A stretch of DNA of 64,000 nucleotides from CAWINY01 sp963837635 (GTDB lineage: Bacteria > Acidobacteriota > Terriglobia > Terriglobales > Acidobacteriaceae), in assembly GCA_963837635.1 (NCBI GenBank), contig CAWINY010000006.1, positions 620,001 through 684,000 on the forward strand, given 5' to 3'. The position numbers and the translations under genes were made by a program. This document shows positions 26,977 through 36,026 of the stretch, piece after piece. How positions within the stretch are numbered: position 1 is the stretch's first letter; the number at the start of each line of letters is the position of its first letter. The notes under the pieces are model-generated. The model was not told where the DNA came from and searched no databases. It saw only the letters and a list, made by a program, of their open reading frames with translations.

Positions 26977-27473
26977 TAGCGGTATCCCTCGACCGGATAG
27001 TCTTTACGCAGGGGATGGCCTTCCCAGCTCTCGGGCATCATGATGCGCCGCAGGTGGGGATGGCCCTCGAATCGGATGCCGAACAGATCGAAGACCTCGC
27101 GCTCGAAGAAGTTCGCTGCCGGCCAAAGCGAGGTCAAAGACTCGATCTGAGGATCGCTGCCTTCGAGACGCACCTTCAGGCGCAGGCGTTCCTTGCGTGC
27201 CATCGAGAGCAGTTGATAGACCACCTCGAAGCGCGGCTCGCGCGGATACCAGTCGACACAGGTGAGATCAGCGAGGTAGTTGAAGCTCAGCTCGGGATTC
27301 TCGCGCAGCAGAGCGCAAGCGGCAATAAGGTGCTGGCGCGGAACACAGATGGTGAGTTCGTTGCGGTCGAACTTTACGTCCTCCACCGCTTTCGCGTTCC
27401 ACTGGAGAAGGCGACGGAGAACGGGACGGTCTTTGAGTTGTTCAATGTCGGTAACAGCCGGCGTGAGTGGCAT
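26976..27473 (-). CDS. nuoC: NADH-quinone oxidoreductase subunit C (cluster 2)
   Basis: 30 kDa peripheral-arm subunit, 165 residues. LADLTCVDWYPREPRFEVVYQLLS near the middle and EREVFDLFGIRFEGHPHLRRI near residue 120, ending in LRKDYPVEGYR, are the family signature. It begins immediately after the nuoA stop with no space for nuoB, which normally lies between nuoA and nuoC. Its own stop overlaps the nuoD start. Confidence 0.96.
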   Translation of the reverse strand: MPLTPAVTDIEQLKDRPVLRRLLQWNAKAVEDVKFDRNELTICVPRQHLIAACALLRENPELSFNYLADLTCVDWYPREPRFEVVYQLLSMARKERLRLKVRLEGSDPQIESLTSLWPAANFFEREVFDLFGIRFEGHPHLRRIMMPESWEGHPLRKDYPVEGYR

Positions 27474-27959
27474 CTACGAGAGGCTCCCTTGTTCGTGCGC
27501 TCCTACAGGAGCCAATTCGCCCGCAGGCGGCTGAGGCTCGGGCCCTTTGACCACAAGTTGGGTCGCGGTAGCCACGGCAGGGCGGCGGCTCTCGGACCAT
27601 TCCAGCACGCCCTTCTTCCAGATATAGAAGAACCCGACCAGCACGATGCCGATGTACACCAGCATCTCCCAGAAGCCGAACATCTTCAGCTCGCGCAACA
27701 GGATGGCCCAGGGGAAGAGAAAGACAACTTCCACGTCAAACAGGATGAAGCACATGGCCACCATGTAGAACTTGACGGAGAAGCGCTCACGGGCATCGCC
27801 CACCGGAGTCATGCCGCATTCATAGGGCTGGAACTTGACCCGGCTGTAGCGCCGCCGGCCCACGAGGGTAGACAGGACGATCATGCCCCCTGCTAGACCC
27901 AATGCCACCAGGAACTGCAGGAGCAGCGGCAGATAACGGGCAAAATAGTTGTCGGGCAT
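27474..27959 (-). CDS. nuoA: NADH-quinone oxidoreductase subunit A (cluster 2)
   Basis: Three-helix membrane subunit and first gene of cluster 2. FQPYECGMTPVGDARERFSV is the conserved loop after helix one, containing the redox-sensitive Cys; YMVAMCFILFDVEVVFLFPW follows. The ATG of MPDNYFARY is preferred over a GTG five codons upstream. At 161 residues it is longer than usual because of a tail of about 40 residues after helix three. It is divergent from the unknown gene that follows, so the promoter should lie between them. Confidence 0.95.
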   Translation of the reverse strand: MPDNYFARYLPLLLQFLVALGLAGGMIVLSTLVGRRRYSRVKFQPYECGMTPVGDARERFSVKFYMVAMCFILFDVEVVFLFPWAILLRELKMFGFWEMLVYIGIVLVGFFYIWKKGVLEWSESRRPAVATATQLVVKGPEPQPPAGELAPVGAHEQGSLS

Positions 27960-28125
27960 TGCGGGCGACCCCACGGGCAGAATGCAGGCGACGACTGTGC
28001 ACTGTTAGAACAACGAATATAGTAAACCCCTGAGCACAATGTCAAGGATTGGAATCTCCCTCAGAGTGTCGTAAACTCTTGCACGACTTAGCCGGGAATC
28101 GAATCGAACCTGCCGTCGTCGGGGC

Positions 28126-28773
28126 TTGCGCGAATGCAGTGAGCGTCATACCGGCAAGTATGAGGCGGACGTGATTTTCGGCTTTAATAGCGACGTCAAA
28201 CACGCCGACACGGTCTACCACGTGCAGAGCGAGCCGCGCTATAGCGAGTTCACCCTGGAAACCCAGGTCTTCGTACGCGGCCGGTGCATCGGCAAACACG
28301 CCAATTCCTATGGGGAACAGGTTTCGGCGGAGGGCCTCTCCGAACAGCAATTGCATGAATTGCTCAAGGCTCAGCACCGTTGCGTCGTGGAGGCGATCCG
28401 GAAGGGCAAGGTCGCGGAGTTGTTCGGCCTGCAAGATTCCCCTGCTCTGCAATCCCCCGAGCCGCTCACGTTGGAGTGGCTGAATCCCGAACTGTGCGAG
28501 GTTGCGTCCCAGCACGGCCGCGTCCCGGGCGAGTCCATGCTGCTGCGCTTCCGCGTAATGCGTGCCGGGGCTCCGGTTACGGGGGCCAAGCTGATTTCCC
28601 GCTTGAATACCCCAGCGCCGGTCTTCTCCGGCTCCATCAGCGATAATGCGGGAATGGCGGAGATGCGCGTGCCCATTACCGACCACGAGCTTCAGGAGGC
28701 CGTGTTGCTGGTGCAGGCCAACTTCGAAGGCCAGTGCGCCGCGCGCAAGTTTCGGATCCGCAAGGCAGAGTAG
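28126..28773 (+). CDS. Conserved hypothetical protein
   Basis: I do not recognise this protein. The frame is open from about 28075 but has no ATG near its start; TTG at MRECSERH is one option and a GTG fifteen codons on (VIFGFNSDVK) another, so the N-terminus is uncertain. The first half reads FGFNSDVKHADTVYHVQSE with alternating hydrophobic and polar residues, suggesting beta-strands; the second half (from about residue 120) resembles an immunoglobulin-like or bacterial surface domain (LLRFRVMRAGAPVTGAKL). No signal peptide is seen. It is divergent from nuoA and codon use is like its neighbours. Confidence 0.65.
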   Translation: MRECSERHTGKYEADVIFGFNSDVKHADTVYHVQSEPRYSEFTLETQVFVRGRCIGKHANSYGEQVSAEGLSEQQLHELLKAQHRCVVEAIRKGKVAELFGLQDSPALQSPEPLTLEWLNPELCEVASQHGRVPGESMLLRFRVMRAGAPVTGAKLISRLNTPAPVFSGSISDNAGMAEMRVPITDHELQEAVLLVQANFEGQCAARKFRIRKAE

Positions 28774-28814
28774 CTTTCAGCTCTCAGCGATCAGCCGTCA
28801 GTGACAGGACCAGA

Positions 28815-28842
28815 AGTAGCGCCGGCGTCTCGCCGGCGGGTC
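28815..28842. repeat. Palindromic repeat, GTAGCGCCGGCGTCTCGCCGG family, copy
   Basis: AGTAGCGCCGGCGTCTCGCCGGCGGGTCC contains the perfect hairpin GCCGGCG/CGCCGGC and is nearly identical to the left arm near 12.24 kb. It lies upstream of modB. Confidence 0.75.
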
Positions 28843-29011
28843 CCTACCGGCAGGGCCCGTGGACGGGGCGCCAACGCTTGCGATCTCTCGCTCACAACCC
28901 TCCCTCACACACCGTCCCGGCTCGCTGATATTCTAGAACCTGTCGCCTCTCGCTTTTTGTCCATGGGACAACATCACGCGTGAACGGAAAACCTAGTGAG
29001 CGATTAAATCC

Positions 29012-29728
29012 ATGAACTGGCAGGCCCTCGTCCTTACCATCCGGCTGGCGCTCATTGTGGCAGGGGTTTTGCTGCTGATCGGCCTGCCCATCGCTTACTG
29101 GATTACGTATTCACGCTGGCGCTGGAAGTTCCTGGCCGAAGCCGTTGTCGGGCTCCCCATTGTGCTGCCGCCGACCGTGCTCGGTTTCTATCTGCTGGTG
29201 GCTTTCGGAACACGAAGCTGGCTAGGACGCTGGTGGGGCTCTGTGGCGGGGCATCCGCTGGCCTTCAGCTTCGGCGGGTTGGTGGTCGGGTCGATCCTCT
29301 ACAGCTTGCCCTTTGCGGTGCAGCCGTTCGCCGCTTCGTTCGAGGCGGTGGACCGGGGACTGCTGGCCGCCTCGGCCACCCTTGGGGCGTCGCGCTTGCG
29401 GACGTTTTTTCGCGTCGTTCTGCCGTTGTCGCTCTCGGGCGTGGTGACTGGCTTCGCGCTCAGTTTCGCGCACACCGTGGGCGAGTTTGGCGTGGTGCTG
29501 ATGATTGGCGGCAACATTCCCGGCGTCACCCGGACGGTGTCGATCGATCTTTACGACCAGATGCAGGCGGGCGAGTACGCGGCGGCCAACCAAACCGCGC
29601 TGGTGCTGCTGGCTGCCTCATTTGTCGCCCTGGCGCTGGTGTACGGACTCAACCGGCGTGTCTGGACTCTGTTCAGCGCCAGGAGTGCAACAACGGAGCG
29701 ACAGGCGGCTTCGGTGCCCCTCAAGTGA
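29012..29728 (+). CDS. modB: Molybdate ABC transporter permease
   Basis: Inner-membrane permease for molybdate (possibly tungstate) uptake, 238 residues with five to six helices. GLPIVLPPTVLGFYLLVAFG near residue 45 is diagnostic of ModB, and the ATPase-contact loop ASATLGASRLRTFFRVVLPL near residue 125 is the EAA motif. HTVGEFGVVLMIGGNIPG follows. The start ATG is the first Met of the hydrophobic N-terminus. The stop overlaps the GTG start of modC. No gene for the binding protein ModA is visible next to it. Confidence 0.93.
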   Translation: MNWQALVLTIRLALIVAGVLLLIGLPIAYWITYSRWRWKFLAEAVVGLPIVLPPTVLGFYLLVAFGTRSWLGRWWGSVAGHPLAFSFGGLVVGSILYSLPFAVQPFAASFEAVDRGLLAASATLGASRLRTFFRVVLPLSLSGVVTGFALSFAHTVGEFGVVLMIGGNIPGVTRTVSIDLYDQMQAGEYAAANQTALVLLAASFVALALVYGLNRRVWTLFSARSATTERQAASVPLK

Positions 29729-30843
29729 TCGCGGTTTCCAATCCGGTTGCCCTCATTCCGGCGGTGCTCAACGTCGAAATCGCCCTCAGACTGCGCGACT
29801 ACCGCCTGCGCGCGCAATTTTCCGCGCCGCCCGGCATCACGGTGCTCTTCGGGCCTTCAGGTTCGGGGAAGACGACGCTGCTGAATTGCGTTGCGGGATT
29901 GGTCCGGCCCGAGGAAGGGCGGATCGAAATCGGCGAGCGGGTCTTATTCTCCTCCTCTGGCATCCATGTGCCCGCGGCCCGGAGGCATACGGGATACGTC
30001 TTTCAGACGCTCGCGTTGTTTCCACACCTTACCGTGGCGCAGAACGTGGAGTATGGGCTTGCTTCGTTGAGCCGCTCGGAACGTAATTTGCGGAGCGGTG
30101 CAATTCTGCATTCGTTCCGTATTGAGCATCTGCGGGGCCGCAAGCCAGGGGCGATTTCCGGCGGGGAGCGGCAGCGAGTGGCGTTGGCCCGCGCGCTGGT
30201 CACCGATCCCTGCGTACTGCTGCTGGATGAGCCGCTGTCCGCGCTGGATGCGCCGACCAAGGCCCTCATCTTGGACGATTTGCGTGCATGGAACCAGTCG
30301 CATTCGATTCCCATCCTGTACGTGACCCACAGCCGGGAGGAGGTTTTTGCCCTGGCTGAGCGCGTGCTCGTGCTGGAGAAGGGAAGTGTGATCGCGGAAG
30401 GAAGTCCCTATGAGGTGCTCCACGCACCGCGCCACGAACTCACGGCGCAACTTACCGGGGTCGAGAACGTGTTAGACGGCGTCATCACCGCGTTGCACGA
30501 GCAGGATGGCACCATGAGCGCCCGCTTTATGAACTCGCAATTCGCCTTGGAGTTGCCGCTGACTCGCGCTTCCCTCGGCGAGGAGGTGCGCGTGGGCATT
30601 CGCGCCGGCGACATCATGCTGGCGACCACTCGTCCCGAAGGCCTGAGCGCGCGCAACATCGTGCCGGGGAAGGTGATCGCGCTGCTGCGGCAGGATGCCA
30701 CGGTCCATGTGGACGTGGATTGTGGCGTTCTCCTCCGGGTGAACATCACCCCCGCAGCCGAACGCTCCCTGGGACTTGTCCCGGGACGTCCTGTCTGGCT
30801 GGTGATCAAGACCCATTCCTGCCATTTGCTTCAGCAGACATAG
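29725..30843 (+). CDS. modC: Molybdate ABC transporter ATP-binding protein
   Basis: ATPase of the molybdate importer, 372 residues from the GTG overlapping the modB stop. Walker A is FGPSGSGKTTLLN near residue 43, the signature SGGERQRVALARAL near 145 and Walker B LLLDEPLSALDA near 166. The C-terminal part from about residue 290 is a TOBE/Mop-like domain that binds oxyanion in the family. The fusion of both modules is typical of ModC. Substrate call rests on the ModB partner and the C-terminal domain. Confidence 0.92.
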   Translation: MIAVSNPVALIPAVLNVEIALRLRDYRLRAQFSAPPGITVLFGPSGSGKTTLLNCVAGLVRPEEGRIEIGERVLFSSSGIHVPAARRHTGYVFQTLALFPHLTVAQNVEYGLASLSRSERNLRSGAILHSFRIEHLRGRKPGAISGGERQRVALARALVTDPCVLLLDEPLSALDAPTKALILDDLRAWNQSHSIPILYVTHSREEVFALAERVLVLEKGSVIAEGSPYEVLHAPRHELTAQLTGVENVLDGVITALHEQDGTMSARFMNSQFALELPLTRASLGEEVRVGIRAGDIMLATTRPEGLSARNIVPGKVIALLRQDATVHVDVDCGVLLRVNITPAAERSLGLVPGRPVWLVIKTHSCHLLQQT

Positions 30844-31224
30844 TGCTGCTTCAAAATTTTTACGGCTCTGCGCAGGACTGAAAAACTCGTGGATTTACAG
30901 GATTCCAGAGTAGCGGCTCTTTGGGTACGCTCGGTGTAGGATGACCGACAACGAGTGGACCAAGATTTTGGGATGGCCGGGTTACCGGGTGTATCGCAGC
31001 GAGATCAACGAAACTGCCAAGACACTGCGTTTATAGGTGCGGCGCAAACGGGGGAACTGAAACTGGAATTGTGGTGTGGCGGCAGAAGTCCCTCACGGTT
31101 GGCCAACGGCACTGGAGAACTTAATGGCGGAAACGCAGACCCTGACTCTTGCGTCACTCATCCTCGCCTGAACCGTTCGAGGGACCCGCGAATCTTGTAA
31201 GTGCTCGATTCCCGCTGCAGCAAC

Positions 31225-31285
31225 CTATTCATACCGCAACGCGTCGATCGGATCCAGATAGGCGGCTTTTTCTCGCCGGGTAATA
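31225..31285 (-). pseudogene. Remnant C-terminus of an FtsX/MacB-type ABC permease
   Basis: The minus strand encodes RREKAAYLDPIDALRYE followed by a stop, the usual end of MacB/FtsX-family permeases (typically ARRAAxLDPxxALRxE). The preceding codons in this frame do not give the hydrophobic helix expected, so only the tail survives. Short match, but the motif is distinctive. Confidence 0.6.
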
Positions 31286-31706
31286 GCCAAAGCCGATTCC
31301 CAGCGGAGCTCGTCAGTCGTCCTGAGGTGTAGCCTCAATTTCCATGTTCGAGAGCTTTTGGGTCGACCCGTGTCTGCCGGAGGTTCCGCGGCATACACAA
31401 GAACCAAGAATGCCGATTGGTTCGGCGTGGACGTTGTTGTTTCTTGACTAGGACCGACCCAAAACAGTCTAAGAATGAGAGCTACGAAGCAGCGGTGGCG
31501 GCGCCGTTTACAGCTTTACCAACTAAATAATCAGGTGTGGGCTTTTGCGTCTAAGCAACAAAGCTCACATGTGGAAGAATTACGGTTGCGACAACCGGGC
31601 GACAAGGCGAACTCGCAGACACTTCGGGTGGGTATCATGGGTTGATTGCTGCATATGCATCATCGCTAACGCCCGAAGAGGAACTGAAATGTCCAAAGCA
31701 GCGGTT

Positions 31707-31805
31707 TCACAAATCGGCTCGCCTCCTGAGTCCGGTCACCAGGGTGAAAATCAGCAACACCAGTGCGGCAACGAGCAGAAGATGGATCAGACTGCCAAGC
31801 TCCCC
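31707..31805 (-). pseudogene. Decayed lmo0937-like small membrane protein
   Basis: The minus strand reads LGSLIHLLLVAALVLLIF then TLVTGLRRRADL and a stop, matching the C-terminal half of the intact small protein near 42.6 kb (LIHLLLVVALVVLIFNLVTG). The N-terminal MLWTI half is missing and an in-frame TGA lies just upstream, so it is probably a broken copy. Confidence 0.55.
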
Positions 31806-32088
31806 CCTGTAAGCCGTTCGTCAATCGTCGTAACCAGCACTTTCACTCCCATAGTTCCATAGCGCGTGCTACTCAGTCCCGGAACTTGGGTCAGGCTAAG
31901 GAACATTGGGCCGCACGCGAGTGTTGGCCAGTCAGAACAGGTGATGGGGCCATGAACGGCGCCATTTCAGCCGCTGGGCTTGCTGTTTCCTATAAAATAC
32001 GAACCACGAAAGGCAATTATGCCAGTGGAGTCGCGGTGACGACTCCAACCCCGCTTAATTGCTGCGGCATCGCGGTTGTAGCGTGCTG

Positions 32089-33432
32089 ATGATTATGGCC
32101 ATCCGCCGGAAGACGATTGTCATCGCGACCGTAATTGTCGCAGCTGCGATTATCGCAGTGGCCTTGTTTCTATCCGTTCTAGCCAACCCCGATAGCTACC
32201 GGCCTGAGGTTATTTCCTATCTGGCGTCAAAAACTGGAAAGCAGATCGAGGTCGGGCATATTGGAGTAAAGTGCATTCCTCTGTCTATCCGCCTCGACGA
32301 CTTTGGCGCTAGGAATCCCAAGCCATTTCCTTCCGGCTATTTTCTTAAGGCAGCTAGAGTGGACGTCGCGATCGATACTGCGGCGCTGCTGCACCGGCAG
32401 ATTGTAATCAAGTCAATAGCGTTGCACGATTCGATAATCCATGTGATTTCGGATCCTGACGGACTGTGGAACTTTGAGAATCCACCTTCCAAACCTTCTC
32501 AAAAACGGGCCCCGATCTTCGCTTTTGGAGTAATTCCACGAATAGAGATTATCGGCGGCCAATTGTTTGCTTCGAGCCTTATCGAGCCAGCCGACCGGCC
32601 CGGACCTGTTGTTTTTGAGGCCCACAACTTGGCAGCCAAACTGGAGCATGTGGACTTCGACGCGTTCATTGGTTCGGCCTCTTCCGTTGTTGCTCAGGGC
32701 GAGATGAAAACGGATGCTCTGCGCTTCGGCTCGATCGAGGCAACCAACGTAAATTGCAAGCTCCGGCTGCAGGCGAGACAGATCGTCTTCAGCAACGTCA
32801 GAGCGGAAACCTATGGCGGAAGCGCCACCGGGGACCTATCCTTTAAATTGTCGGGAAAGAACCCAAGCTTTAATGCAGATGCGCGAATAAGAAGAATCGC
32901 AATGGACCATCTTCTCGCGGCATTCCGAACTGCCCGCGGGAAGATGACGGGGACGATGGAAGGAGACCTGAGACTTGCAGGAGAAATCGAGCACACACTC
33001 CGTCCGCTGGCGGGAATGCACGGCACCGGGCACGTGACGGTGCGGAACGGTCAGGTGCCGAGTCTCAAGCTCAACGAGAACCTGATGAAGCTGGCGCACT
33101 TCAACGATCTCGGCCCTGCCAAACAAGATCCTTCTTCGTTTTCCTCCATTTCCACCGACCTGAGTTTATCTAATCAGCGAATTTCGAGTAGCGACATCGA
33201 CATCGCGGGCTACGGGGTCAATGTTGAGGGCTCCGGAAGTCTCAGCGTCACGGGCTCTGACCGCCTTGACTATCGGGGCGTAGCAGAGATTCTCGCCAAG
33301 CAAGGCTTCTTCACCAATACCATCGCCCGGCTCTCCGGAGCTACGTTGAAGAATGGCAGGTTGTCGTTTCCCTTTCGTGTCGGAGGAACCATCCAGAACC
33401 CAATTTTCTCCAAGGGAAAGAAGACGGACTGA
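32089..33432 (+). CDS. AsmA-like envelope protein
   Basis: 447 residues. One N-terminal membrane helix (about residues 9-29) follows a basic start, then NPDSYRPEVISYLASKTGKQ, the opening block of AsmA-family proteins, which bridge or influence the outer membrane and lipid transport. The later IEIIGGQLFASSLIE block and the C-terminal GSGSLSVTGSDRLDYRGVAE repeat region are also AsmA-like beta structure. Of the clustered Met codons the ATG of MIMAIRRK gives the natural signal-anchor; no strong ribosome site is visible. It precedes the phospholipase-like gene by about 300 bases. Substrate or lipid partner unknown. Confidence 0.8.
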   Translation: MIMAIRRKTIVIATVIVAAAIIAVALFLSVLANPDSYRPEVISYLASKTGKQIEVGHIGVKCIPLSIRLDDFGARNPKPFPSGYFLKAARVDVAIDTAALLHRQIVIKSIALHDSIIHVISDPDGLWNFENPPSKPSQKRAPIFAFGVIPRIEIIGGQLFASSLIEPADRPGPVVFEAHNLAAKLEHVDFDAFIGSASSVVAQGEMKTDALRFGSIEATNVNCKLRLQARQIVFSNVRAETYGGSATGDLSFKLSGKNPSFNADARIRRIAMDHLLAAFRTARGKMTGTMEGDLRLAGEIEHTLRPLAGMHGTGHVTVRNGQVPSLKLNENLMKLAHFNDLGPAKQDPSSFSSISTDLSLSNQRISSSDIDIAGYGVNVEGSGSLSVTGSDRLDYRGVAEILAKQGFFTNTIARLSGATLKNGRLSFPFRVGGTIQNPIFSKGKKTD

Positions 33433-33728
33433 AGTTTCAGGGGAATGGTGATCCCCCCAATGCCCTTCCCGAAGATCGGGCAGATCGGGGGTTCGCCATT
33501 ATTCCCGTCGGGAAGCCTTATGATGGGGCGTGACGGCCAGGCCTGTCAGTACATCAATTGAATTCCAGCGTTCACCACCGCACCAGGTTGTTCCATGGTT
33601 CCAAGCGGAAAATGTCCGCACCGTGTGCGCAGTTTCCCGAACTTACCGCGGCGAAGAAGCGGCCGGACGGTTGGGACGGCGAGGTTTGTCGCGAACTCCA
33701 AACGCCCAAGAGAATAGCGAGGACACCA

Positions 33729-35102
33729 ATGTCCCCTACATCCATGCACCTTTTGAAGAAACGCATAATGTCCGGCCTATGCTGGCACCGTCGGTTCAGC
33801 TTTTCTATTCCAAGCCTGCTGGTTATCGTGTTCTTACTTTGCGGCACCAGCCAGCTGTGTACCGGCTATTCAGTGCTGACGCATGAACAGATCGTTGATC
33901 AGCTTTGGGACCAGCAGATGAAGCCCCTCTTGCAGCAGAAGTACCCGGGAGCGTCGGCCGATGACTTGCGTATGGCTCATGCCTATGCCTACGGCGGGTG
34001 TGTGATACAAGACCTGGGCTATTATCCCTTCGGGAGTAGATTTTTCAGTGACTTAGTCCATTATGTCCGCAGCGGCGACTTCGTAGTCGCTCTAATCGAT
34101 GAAGCCACCGACATCAATGAATATGCATTCGCATTGGGCGCCCTGTCGCACTACACCGCCGATATCACAGGCCATCCGCTAGTGAACGCTGCTGTCGCGC
34201 AGGGGTTTCCCAAACTGAAGGCCAAGTATGGACCCCAGGTCACGTTTGCACAGGATAAGAAAGCCCACATCCAGACGGAGTTCGGTTTTGATGTGGTCCA
34301 AGTTGCCAAGCACCGGTACACCTCCGATTCGTACCACGACTTCATCGGGTTTCAGGTCTCAAAACCAGTGCTGGAACGGGCCTTCCTGAAGACATACGGG
34401 ATCGAGTTGAAAGACGTTTTCGGCAGCGTTGATTTATCCATCGGCACGTTTCGCCGATCCATCAGTAGTGTCATTCCAGAAATGACTCGCGTCGCACTCC
34501 TCCTCAAGAAAGACGAGTTGGTCAGAGAGGACGCGTCTTTCGCCAAGAAAAAGTTTCTCTACAACTTGAAGCGCTCCGCTTATGAGCACGAGTGGGGAAA
34601 GGGCTACCAAAAACCGGGGGTGGGAGCCCGGATATTCGCCGTACTGTTCAGGCTAGTGCCCAAAATCGGTCCTTTCAAGGCGGTAGGCTTCAAGATGCCA
34701 AGCCCGGAGACCGAGACTCTGTATCTGAAGAGTGTCAACGCTACTGTAGACCAATATGGGATCCAACTCCGGGACTTAAAGACGGGAAAGCTTGCTCTGG
34801 AAAACACGGACTTTGATACCGGCAAGCCGACCCTAGCTGGGGAGTACGGGTTGACAGATGAAGCGTATGCCAAGCTGTTGGACAAGCTGGCAGACCGTAA
34901 CTTTGCCGGCATAACGCCAGCTCTGCGACAGAATACTTTAGACTTCTACAGCACCACGAATGTTCCGGTTTTCGCCAAGAAAAATCCCGAACAATGGAAT
35001 AAGGTGCTCAGGAACGTTGCACTGCTGAAAGCGATGGTTCCACAAGCGGCAACGCCCAAGATGCAGGAAGCATCCCAAAACAGCGAGGACTCTGCACATT
35101 GA
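33729..35102 (+). CDS. Exported zinc-dependent phospholipase C-like protein
   Basis: 457 residues from an ATG with ribosome site AGCGAGG. A signal peptide (FSIPSLLVIVFLLCG) ends near residue 45, then YSVLTHEQIVDQLWD opens a domain related to the bacterial zinc-dependent phospholipase C / S1-P1 nuclease fold. Candidate zinc ligands are visible: the His of THEQ, Asp in DLGYYPFG, His in LVHYVRSGD and the late ALGALSHYTADITGHP helix with two more His and an Asp. The C-terminal half (from about residue 250) is not recognised. Catalysis is inferred from these motifs; it might be inactive. It is followed 16 bases later by another exported protein. Confidence 0.8.
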   Translation: MSPTSMHLLKKRIMSGLCWHRRFSFSIPSLLVIVFLLCGTSQLCTGYSVLTHEQIVDQLWDQQMKPLLQQKYPGASADDLRMAHAYAYGGCVIQDLGYYPFGSRFFSDLVHYVRSGDFVVALIDEATDINEYAFALGALSHYTADITGHPLVNAAVAQGFPKLKAKYGPQVTFAQDKKAHIQTEFGFDVVQVAKHRYTSDSYHDFIGFQVSKPVLERAFLKTYGIELKDVFGSVDLSIGTFRRSISSVIPEMTRVALLLKKDELVREDASFAKKKFLYNLKRSAYEHEWGKGYQKPGVGARIFAVLFRLVPKIGPFKAVGFKMPSPETETLYLKSVNATVDQYGIQLRDLKTGKLALENTDFDTGKPTLAGEYGLTDEAYAKLLDKLADRNFAGITPALRQNTLDFYSTTNVPVFAKKNPEQWNKVLRNVALLKAMVPQAATPKMQEASQNSEDSAH

Positions 35103-35118
35103 TAATGCCCTGCACCCG

Positions 35119-35808
35119 ATGAATTTACGCCGCCTCATAATCGGATCCGTGTTGGTCGTTTCTACCGCCGCCCTTGCGCAAGTCCAAAGTTCCGTGGTGC
35201 CTGCGGGCGACCTCATTCATGCCGTCGTGGCGAATGAGCTCAGGGACCGCGTGCAGCAGCGGAAATCGATGTATGTGATCGAAAAGCGAGTGGGACGCCA
35301 ATCCCTCAGGGAAGAGCAGGTGGAGACCACGCACGGCCCGCTCTACCGTGTACTTGCAATTGACGGAATGGGGCTGACCCCTGACCAGCGGCAACAGGAC
35401 AACGCGCGTATAGCCCGCCTATTGCACTACACCAGCCAGCAGTCGAAGCTCAAGCAACAGTTCGACGATGACGAGCAGAAGCTGGAAACCCTGATGCGGG
35501 TGATGCCGCAAGCTTTTCTCTACGACTACGATGGCGTCGATGGGAATATGTTAAGGCTGAAGCTGAAATTCCGCCCCGACCCCAGCTACATCCCCCCGAA
35601 CTATGAATCCCGGGTGGTGCATAGCCTTGCCGGAACAGTTCTGATCGATTGGCAACAGCAACGCCTGGCAAACCTTTCGGCCCAACTCGTAAACCGTGTG
35701 GATTTTGGCTATGGGATCTTGGGGCACATCGACAACGGCGGCATCATCGAGATTGGGCGGGTACAGGTCGGACCTTCACACTGGAAGACTGCCTTGATCA
35801 ATATTTAG
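35119..35808 (+). CDS. Exported protein of unknown function, partner of the phospholipase-like gene
   Basis: 229 residues with a cleavable signal peptide (RRLIIGSVLVVSTAALAQ). After it, DLIHAVVANELRDRVQQ and a patterned beta-rich region (VVHSLAGTVLIDWQQQRLANLSAQL) suggest a lipid-interacting fold like that of periplasmic outer-membrane-protein-sorting proteins, but I do not recognise the family. It begins 16 bases after the phospholipase-like gene, likely in one transcript. A nearly full polar C-terminus with no membrane anchor is predicted. Confidence 0.75.
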   Translation: MNLRRLIIGSVLVVSTAALAQVQSSVVPAGDLIHAVVANELRDRVQQRKSMYVIEKRVGRQSLREEQVETTHGPLYRVLAIDGMGLTPDQRQQDNARIARLLHYTSQQSKLKQQFDDDEQKLETLMRVMPQAFLYDYDGVDGNMLRLKLKFRPDPSYIPPNYESRVVHSLAGTVLIDWQQQRLANLSAQLVNRVDFGYGILGHIDNGGIIEIGRVQVGPSHWKTALINI

Positions 35809-36026
35809 TTATCAGGACGTCTAGCGTTTTTCAAGACAATCAGCAAACAAGAATACGAGACTCGGTCAGATTTTCGCACGGTTTCCGATGAGCTCAGCCT
35901 CGTACAGGCGAGTCAGCTTCTTGCTCCCTAGAATTTGCAAATGTGTGCAAATATGACCAGTCGCGCCATCGCGGCAAGTCATATCATTTCGATCTGTGAT
36001 GCAACTCTTAGTTTTCGGAGGGAAAT

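Larger units (their letters stand above)
30844..32088. other. Mostly non-coding stretch with gene remnants
   Basis: Between modC and the AsmA-like gene I find no intact gene. Two remnants are listed separately (an FtsX-type permease tail and an lmo0937-like fragment, both minus strand). Other short open frames have no ribosome site or recognisable protein. The composition is more AT-rich than the flanking operons, in keeping with decayed or acquired DNA. Confidence 0.6.

Noticed and set aside
31545..31862. A 105-residue plus-strand open frame
   Set aside because: It lies over the decayed lmo0937-like fragment on the minus strand and does not look like protein.
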